The notes under the pieces: generated by a model
Databases searched by the model: none
Seen by the model: the letters and a program-made list of their open reading frames with translations, nothing else
Told to the model about the DNA's origin: nothing
Translations under genes and position numbers: made by a program
NCBI GenBank assembly: GCA_016926595.1
Contig: JAFGOG010000080.1
Span: 1 to 10,079, forward strand
Source of the DNA: Anaerolineae bacterium
GTDB taxonomy: Bacteria; Chloroflexota; Anaerolineae; JAAYZQ01
Direction of reading: 5' to 3'
Length of the DNA stretch: 10,079 bases
Shown here: piece by piece, positions 6,977 to 10,079 of the stretch
Position numbering within the stretch: the stretch's first letter is position 1
How the letters are laid out: every line of letters starts with the position of its first letter

Positions 6977-6981
6977 CTCCT
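6977..6981 (-). promoter_or_regulatory. Shine-Dalgarno of the giant repeat gene
   Basis: AGGAG on the minus strand, with GGAG ending six nt before the ATG at 6970. It supports the chosen start, which also yields the signal peptide. Confidence 0.8.
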
Positions 6982-7046
6982 ATTTGGAATCGTGGAGAAA
7001 CAAGACAGAATAAGGGGAGCGGAAAAATGCGGCCTCTGCATTGAAT

Positions 7047-7064
7047 CCAGGGATAGAAACCTGG
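7047..7064 (-). other. Small hairpin in the leader of the giant repeat gene
   Basis: CCAGG (7047-7051) and CCTGG (7060-7064) can pair as a 5-bp stem with an 8-nt loop, inside the predicted 5' leader. It is short and does not occlude the ribosome binding site, so a regulatory role is only a possibility. Confidence 0.2.
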
Positions 7065-7111
7065 GTGGTCGCACGATCACGACGCAGCTCTATCCAACAC
7101 CCTCTTACCAG

Positions 7112-7139
7112 ATTATAACCATTATCGCGGGAAAATCAA
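7112..7139 (-). promoter_or_regulatory. Predicted sigma-70-type promoter of the giant repeat gene
   Basis: On the minus strand, TTGATT (7134-7139, 4 of 6 matches to the -35 consensus) is followed after 16 bp by TATAAT (7112-7117, 6 of 6 matches to -10). It sits in an AT-rich island between two GC-rich genes. Transcription would start near 7105, giving a leader of about 135 nt before the ATG at 6970. This would let the surface protein be transcribed independently of the topA cluster. Confidence 0.65.
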
Positions 7140-7198
7140 ACCCAGGATATAGGACATTCTCTCTACGAAGGTGTTATGCCCCCCAAAGCGCTCAGCCA

Positions 7199-7231
7199 GG
7201 CGGGCGCCCCTCCAGCCAGGCCCGGCCCGCC
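7199..7231 (-). terminator. GC-rich inverted repeat after topA, weak terminator candidate
   Basis: GGCGGGC (7199-7205) pairs with GCCCGCC (7225-7231) across a 19-nt loop, about 28 nt beyond the topA stop codon. No T-tract follows on the minus strand, so it is not a canonical intrinsic terminator. In such GC-rich sequence the pairing may be chance. Confidence 0.25.
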
Positions 7232-7259
7232 CGAATTGGTCGCCTGCTGGCGGAGGGAA

Positions 7260-9200
7260 TCATCCTTCCCGGGCGCTGCGGGTGTAGCGGCAGGCGGGGT
7301 AAGCGCTGCAGCCGACAAACGGCCCGTGCTTGCCCTTTCGCCGCACCAGCGGCTCTCCGCACTGGGGGCAGGCCTCGCCCATCAGCTCGGGCTCCGGCCG
7401 GCGCCGGGACTGGCCTCGCCGCTTTGTCGTATAGTCATAACCCGGCACCTGGATCTTGGGCTGCCCCACCAGCGCCGACCGGGCCCCCTCCACCCGCTCC
7501 GAAAGCGGCCCCCACATCGACCGCATCACCCCCTGCCAGCGGGTCCGGCCGTTGGCGATCTCGTCCAACTGCGCCTCCATCCGAGCAGTAAAGGGCAGCT
7601 CAAAGACGCTGGCGAAATGGGCCAGCAAAAAGTCGCTCACCGTCTTCCCCAAGGAGCTGCTCACCAGCGCCTTTCCCTCCTGGCGCACGTACTGCCGCCG
7701 GTAGAGGGTGTCCAGAATGCTGGCAAAGGTGCTGGGCCGGCCGATCCCCTCCTTTTCCAGCTTTTGGATCAGAGAGGCCTCGGTATAGTGGGGTGGGGGC
7801 TTGGTGAAGCGCTGCTGGGGCAGCAGCTGGTGGCAGCGCAGCAACTCTCCCCGGCTCAAAGGCGGCAGCTCCTGGTCGGGCGCCTCTCCCTCGGGCGCCG
7901 CTTCCTCCACCTGGTAGACCGCCAGGAAACCCGGGTCCAGCAGCTCCCGGCCGGTGGCCCGGAACCAGTAGGGCAGCGGCTGTCCCCCTCGGGCGGTCGC
8001 CACCGTCACCACCGTCACCTGGAAGCGGGCCGGCTTCATCTGGCTGGCGATAAAGCGCTGCCAGATCAGCGTGTAGAGCCGGTCCTGGTCCGGGCTCAGC
8101 GCCTCCCTGATCTCCCGCGGGGTCCGCGCCGAGCTGGTGGGCCGGATCGCCTCGTGCGCCTCCTGCGCGTTCTTGACCTGGCTGGGGTAGACCGGCTGGC
8201 GGTCGGGCAAGCTGTCGGGGAAATAGCGGCGGATCACCTCCCGCGCCTCCTCGGCCGCACCCGGCGACACGGCCGTGCTGTCGGTGCGCATATAGGTGAT
8301 GAGGCCGGTGGTCTTTTCGTCCGGCAGCTTGACCCCTTCGTACAGCTGTTGGGCGATCTGCATCGTCTTCTTGGCGGGCCAGTGCAGCCGGTTGGAGGCG
8401 TCCCGCTGCAAGGTCGAAGTCGTGTAGGGGGGGAAGGGTTTGCGGGTCTGCTTTTTCTGCTCCAGTTCCCCCACCCGCCAATCAGCCCCTTGCAGCGCTT
8501 CCACCACCGCCAGCGCCTCCGCCTCGCAGCTCAGAACTGCCTTTTCCCGGCCCAGCCGCCAGAGCCGCGCCACAAAGTGGGTCCCGTCGGGAAGGGGCGA
8601 GAGCTCGGCGTCCAGCGTCCAGTACTCTTGCGGCACAAAGGCTTCGATCTCCCGGTCCCGCTCCACCACCAGCCGCAGCGCTACCGTCTGCACCCGGCCG
8701 GCCGAGAGCCCCTTGGGCCCCGCCACCCCCTTCCAGAGCACCGGCGAGATCTCATAGCCCACCAGCCGGTCCAGGACCCGGCGCGCCTGCTGGGCGTCCA
8801 CCAGGTCCATGTTGAGGGCCTCGGGCTGCGCCAGCGCGGCCCGCACCGCCTCGGGGGTGATCTCGTGAAAGCGAGCCCGCAGCAGCTCCTTGCCGCGCAG
8901 TTGGTCGCGGCAGACCTGGACAATGTGCCAGGCAATCGCCTCGCCCTCCCGGTCCGGGTCGGTCGCCAGGACCACCCGGTCCACCTTGAGGATCGCCTCG
9001 CGCAGCGCCTGGATCGTCTTTTGCTTGCCGCGAAGCTGGCGATAGGAGGGCTTAAAGTCCGCCGCCACGTCCACCCCCAACTCTTTGGGGGGAAGGTCGC
9101 GCACGTGCCCCATGGAGGCGCGCACCAGGGTGTCACGCCCCAGGTAGCCCCGCAGCGTTTTGGCCTTGGTGGGGCTCTCGACGATGATCAGGGTGTTCAT
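7260..9200 (-). CDS. topA: DNA topoisomerase I (type IA)
   Basis: TopA relaxes negatively supercoiled DNA by transient single-strand cleavage through a 5'-phosphotyrosine link, acting on the nucleoid. The 646-aa product starts MNTLIIVESPTKAKT, which is the TOPRIM opening with E8. D81, D83 and E85 in ATDPDREGEAIAWH complete the Mg-binding set. The toroid domain follows, with LSAGRVQTVALRLVVERDRE at about 166-185 and the active-site segment GLITYMRTDST, where Y303 is the catalytic tyrosine and R305 its usual partner. EGIGRPSTFASI is at about 484-495. The C-terminus has a single zinc ribbon (C611, C614, C631, C637), fewer than the three of E. coli, so this is a compact family member. No clear Shine-Dalgarno precedes the ATG. 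The start lies 15 nt after the PAS stop, so translational coupling is likely. All key residues are present. Confidence 0.98.
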   Translation of the reverse strand: MNTLIIVESPTKAKTLRGYLGRDTLVRASMGHVRDLPPKELGVDVAADFKPSYRQLRGKQKTIQALREAILKVDRVVLATDPDREGEAIAWHIVQVCRDQLRGKELLRARFHEITPEAVRAALAQPEALNMDLVDAQQARRVLDRLVGYEISPVLWKGVAGPKGLSAGRVQTVALRLVVERDREIEAFVPQEYWTLDAELSPLPDGTHFVARLWRLGREKAVLSCEAEALAVVEALQGADWRVGELEQKKQTRKPFPPYTTSTLQRDASNRLHWPAKKTMQIAQQLYEGVKLPDEKTTGLITYMRTDSTAVSPGAAEEAREVIRRYFPDSLPDRQPVYPSQVKNAQEAHEAIRPTSSARTPREIREALSPDQDRLYTLIWQRFIASQMKPARFQVTVVTVATARGGQPLPYWFRATGRELLDPGFLAVYQVEEAAPEGEAPDQELPPLSRGELLRCHQLLPQQRFTKPPPHYTEASLIQKLEKEGIGRPSTFASILDTLYRRQYVRQEGKALVSSSLGKTVSDFLLAHFASVFELPFTARMEAQLDEIANGRTRWQGVMRSMWGPLSERVEGARSALVGQPKIQVPGYDYTTKRRGQSRRRPEPELMGEACPQCGEPLVRRKGKHGPFVGCSAYPACRYTRSAREG

Positions 9201-9215
9201 CAGGCCGGCCGCTGA

Positions 9216-9551
9216 CTAGTCCTGGCGGCGGGGCGGCTCATAGCGCTCGTAGTAGCCCAGCACCCGGCCCTGGGGGTCCCGCACCACCCGCATAAAGATG
9301 CGGTGTTCCTGGTTGTCTGTGATCAGCCGCTCCTCCTCGCCCGCGTGCATCGCCGCCAGGATCTCGATCATCATGGCCTGCGACTCCGGGTTGTGGCAGT
9401 CCAAGAGCGAGCTGCCCAGCAGGCTTTCGCCCTCGTCATAATAGGCAACGGCTGCCTTGTTCATGTAGCGGACCACGTGTTCGGTGTCCGCCACCAACAC
9501 CGGGTCCTTGAGGCTGTCCAGGACAGCCGCCAGCCACACTGCGTCAATCAT
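9216..9551 (-). CDS. Stand-alone PAS-domain protein
   Basis: This is a 111-aa protein consisting of one PAS domain and almost nothing else. Visible are the PAS opening with LKDPVLVADTEHVVRYMNKAA (about residues 14-34), YYDEGESLLGSSLLDCHNPE around 37-56, a helix to about 70, and the closing strands HRIFMRVVRDPQGRVLGYYERYEP. No kinase, cyclase or DNA-binding domain is attached, and there is no signal peptide, so a cytoplasmic sensor or adaptor role is inferred. The D51-C52-H53-N54 motif is a potential ligand or metal/heme contact, but this is speculative. AGGA lies seven nt before the ATG. It sits 28 nt after the glycosidase gene and 15 nt before topA, so it is probably co-transcribed with both. 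The partner protein is unknown. Confidence 0.85.
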   Translation of the reverse strand: MIDAVWLAAVLDSLKDPVLVADTEHVVRYMNKAAVAYYDEGESLLGSSLLDCHNPESQAMMIEILAAMHAGEEERLITDNQEHRIFMRVVRDPQGRVLGYYERYEPPRRQD

Positions 9552-9558
9552 TTGCTCT

Positions 9559-9562
9559 TCCT
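9559..9562 (-). promoter_or_regulatory. Shine-Dalgarno of the PAS gene
   Basis: AGGA within the purine-rich run GAGGAGAGAGGAAGAG, seven nt upstream of the ATG at 9551. It lies in the 28-nt gap after the glycosidase stop codon and supports this start. Confidence 0.65.
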
Positions 9563-9579
9563 CTCTCCTCGCCGGCCGC

Positions 9580-10079
9580 CTAGTCGTAGGCCGGCAGCCA
9601 CGCGCCGTGCGCCTCGATCAGATCATCCACCAATTCCCAGATCTGGTCAAGGTCCAGTTCGGCGGCGGTGTGCGGGTCCAGCATAGCCGCGTGATAGATG
9701 TGTTCCCGTTTGCCGGTCAGCGCCGCCTCCACCGTCAAAGCCTGGACGTTGATGTTGGTCTGCATCAGCGCTGCCAGCTGGGGCGGCAAGCTGCCGATCC
9801 GGGTGGGCTGCACTCCGTTCCTGTCCACCAGGCAGGGCAGCTCCACGATGCAGCCGGCCGGCAAATTGTCGATCAGCCCCCGATTGGGCACGTTGCCATA
9901 GACCACCCGGGGCCGGCCGGTCTCCACGCTGTGGATGATCAGCGAGCCGTACTCGGCGCTGCGGGCGATGTGAACCGAGGCCTCCGGGTCCTCCATCTCC
10001 GCCCGCAGGGTCTCCCAGCCGATGATCTGGGCCTGGCAGCGCCGCAGATACTCGTCCAGGGGGATCTTGTAGCGCGCGA
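9580..10079 (-). CDS. Glycoside hydrolase family 4 alpha-glucosidase/alpha-galactosidase (MelA-like), C-terminal part
   Basis: The frame is open to the right edge, so only the last 165 residues are visible. The segment IPLDEYLRRCQAQI, then VYGNVPNRGLIDNLP, VELPCLVDRNGVQPTRIGSL, PPQLAALMQTNINVQALTVE, AALTGKREHIYHAAMLDPHT and the terminal LDQIWELVDDLIEAHGAWLP are characteristic of GH4 enzymes of the MelA/alpha-glucosidase branch. These cytoplasmic enzymes hydrolyse alpha-glycosides using NAD and a divalent metal, by an oxidation-elimination route. The N-terminal Rossmann region and most catalytic metal ligands are outside the window, so substrate cannot be assigned. The methionine at 9996 is internal, since family-like sequence continues upstream of it. 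It is followed by the PAS gene after 28 nt. Confidence 0.92.
   Translation of the reverse strand, partial: ARYKIPLDEYLRRCQAQIIGWETLRAEMEDPEASVHIARSAEYGSLIIHSVETGRPRVVYGNVPNRGLIDNLPAGCIVELPCLVDRNGVQPTRIGSLPPQLAALMQTNINVQALTVEAALTGKREHIYHAAMLDPHTAAELDLDQIWELVDDLIEAHGAWLPAYD

Larger units (their letters stand above)
6971..7259. other. Intergenic region between topA and the giant repeat gene
   Basis: These 289 bp hold no convincing gene. From the topA side they contain a GC-rich inverted repeat, the predicted promoter, a leader of about 135 nt with a small hairpin, and the ribosome binding site. Base composition changes from GC-rich near topA to AT-rich around 6980-7150. I see no tRNA, riboswitch consensus or mobile-element end. 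Confidence 0.7.

Noticed and set aside
7199..7231. GC-rich inverted repeat as a definite terminator of topA
   Set aside because: A 7-bp stem with a 19-nt loop and no following T-tract is weak evidence in such GC-rich DNA, so it is kept only as a low-confidence candidate.
6086..7591. Plus-strand open frame of 501 codons
   Set aside because: It is opposite the FG-GAP repeats (repetitive VAVHVTGGG segments). It then runs through the intergenic promoter region and into the antisense of topA, which no real gene would plausibly do.
7600..8481. Minus-strand frame of 293 codons inside topA
   Set aside because: It lies in another frame of topA, is rich in G/A/P/R and shows no domain. The topA frame has clear family motifs across the same region.
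7176..9215. Plus-strand open frame of 679 codons opposite topA
   Set aside because: It is longer than topA, but its translation is low-complexity R/P/L/G-rich with no recognisable domain. The minus strand holds a complete topoisomerase I with every catalytic residue. It is an antisense shadow of GC-rich codons.
9580..9996. ATG at 9996 as the start of a 138-aa protein
   Set aside because: GH4-like sequence (IPLDEYLRRCQAQI) continues in frame upstream to the window edge, so this methionine is internal.

Overview
The window is GC-rich, and every gene I can support lies on the minus strand. It is therefore best read from right to left. The gene content and style suggest a free-living environmental bacterium: a very large secreted FG-GAP/VCBS/DUF11 protein, a family-4 glycosidase, a stand-alone PAS protein and a compact topoisomerase I. 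The mix is reminiscent of Chloroflexota (Anaerolineae/Caldilineae-like lineages). That assignment is a style-based inference with low confidence, because no rRNA or taxonomic marker is present apart from TopA.

Right part (10079 to 7260) is a tight co-directional cluster. It contains the C-terminal 165 residues of a GH4 (MelA-type) NAD-dependent alpha-glycosidase running off the right edge. After 28 nt comes a 111-aa single-domain PAS protein. After a further 15 nt comes a complete DNA topoisomerase I (topA, 646 aa) with an intact TOPRIM acidic set, catalytic tyrosine and one zinc ribbon. The spacings suggest one transcript with possible translational coupling into topA.

Middle part (7259 to 6971) is a 289-bp intergenic region, locally much more AT-rich. 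It carries a GC-rich inverted repeat just after topA. It also carries a convincing sigma-70-type promoter (perfect TATAAT, TTGATT, 16-bp spacer), then a leader of about 135 nt and a good Shine-Dalgarno for the next gene.

Left part (6970 to 1) is one uninterrupted reading frame of 2,323 codons that leaves the window still open. I read it codon by codon and found no stop or frameshift. It begins with a Sec-type signal peptide. Then follow 14 integrin-type FG-GAP repeats, an Ig/FN3-like domain, a DUF11 domain, an SbsA-type Ig-like (Big_5) domain, 7 VCBS/FG-GAP repeats, a second Big_5 domain, a second set of 7 VCBS repeats, a second DUF11 domain and at least two 90-aa Ig-like repeats. The repeat numbers (14, 7, 7) fit four seven-bladed beta-propellers. 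Each array starts and ends in mid-unit, in the way expected for 'velcro' ring closure, and all 28 calcium-loop motifs are essentially intact. This looks like a giant extracellular, calcium-stabilised surface or adhesion protein; its ligand and its C-terminal anchor are not visible.

I saw no RNA genes, insertion sequences or CRISPR arrays. The long plus-strand reading frames are antisense shadows of the repeat protein and of topA.
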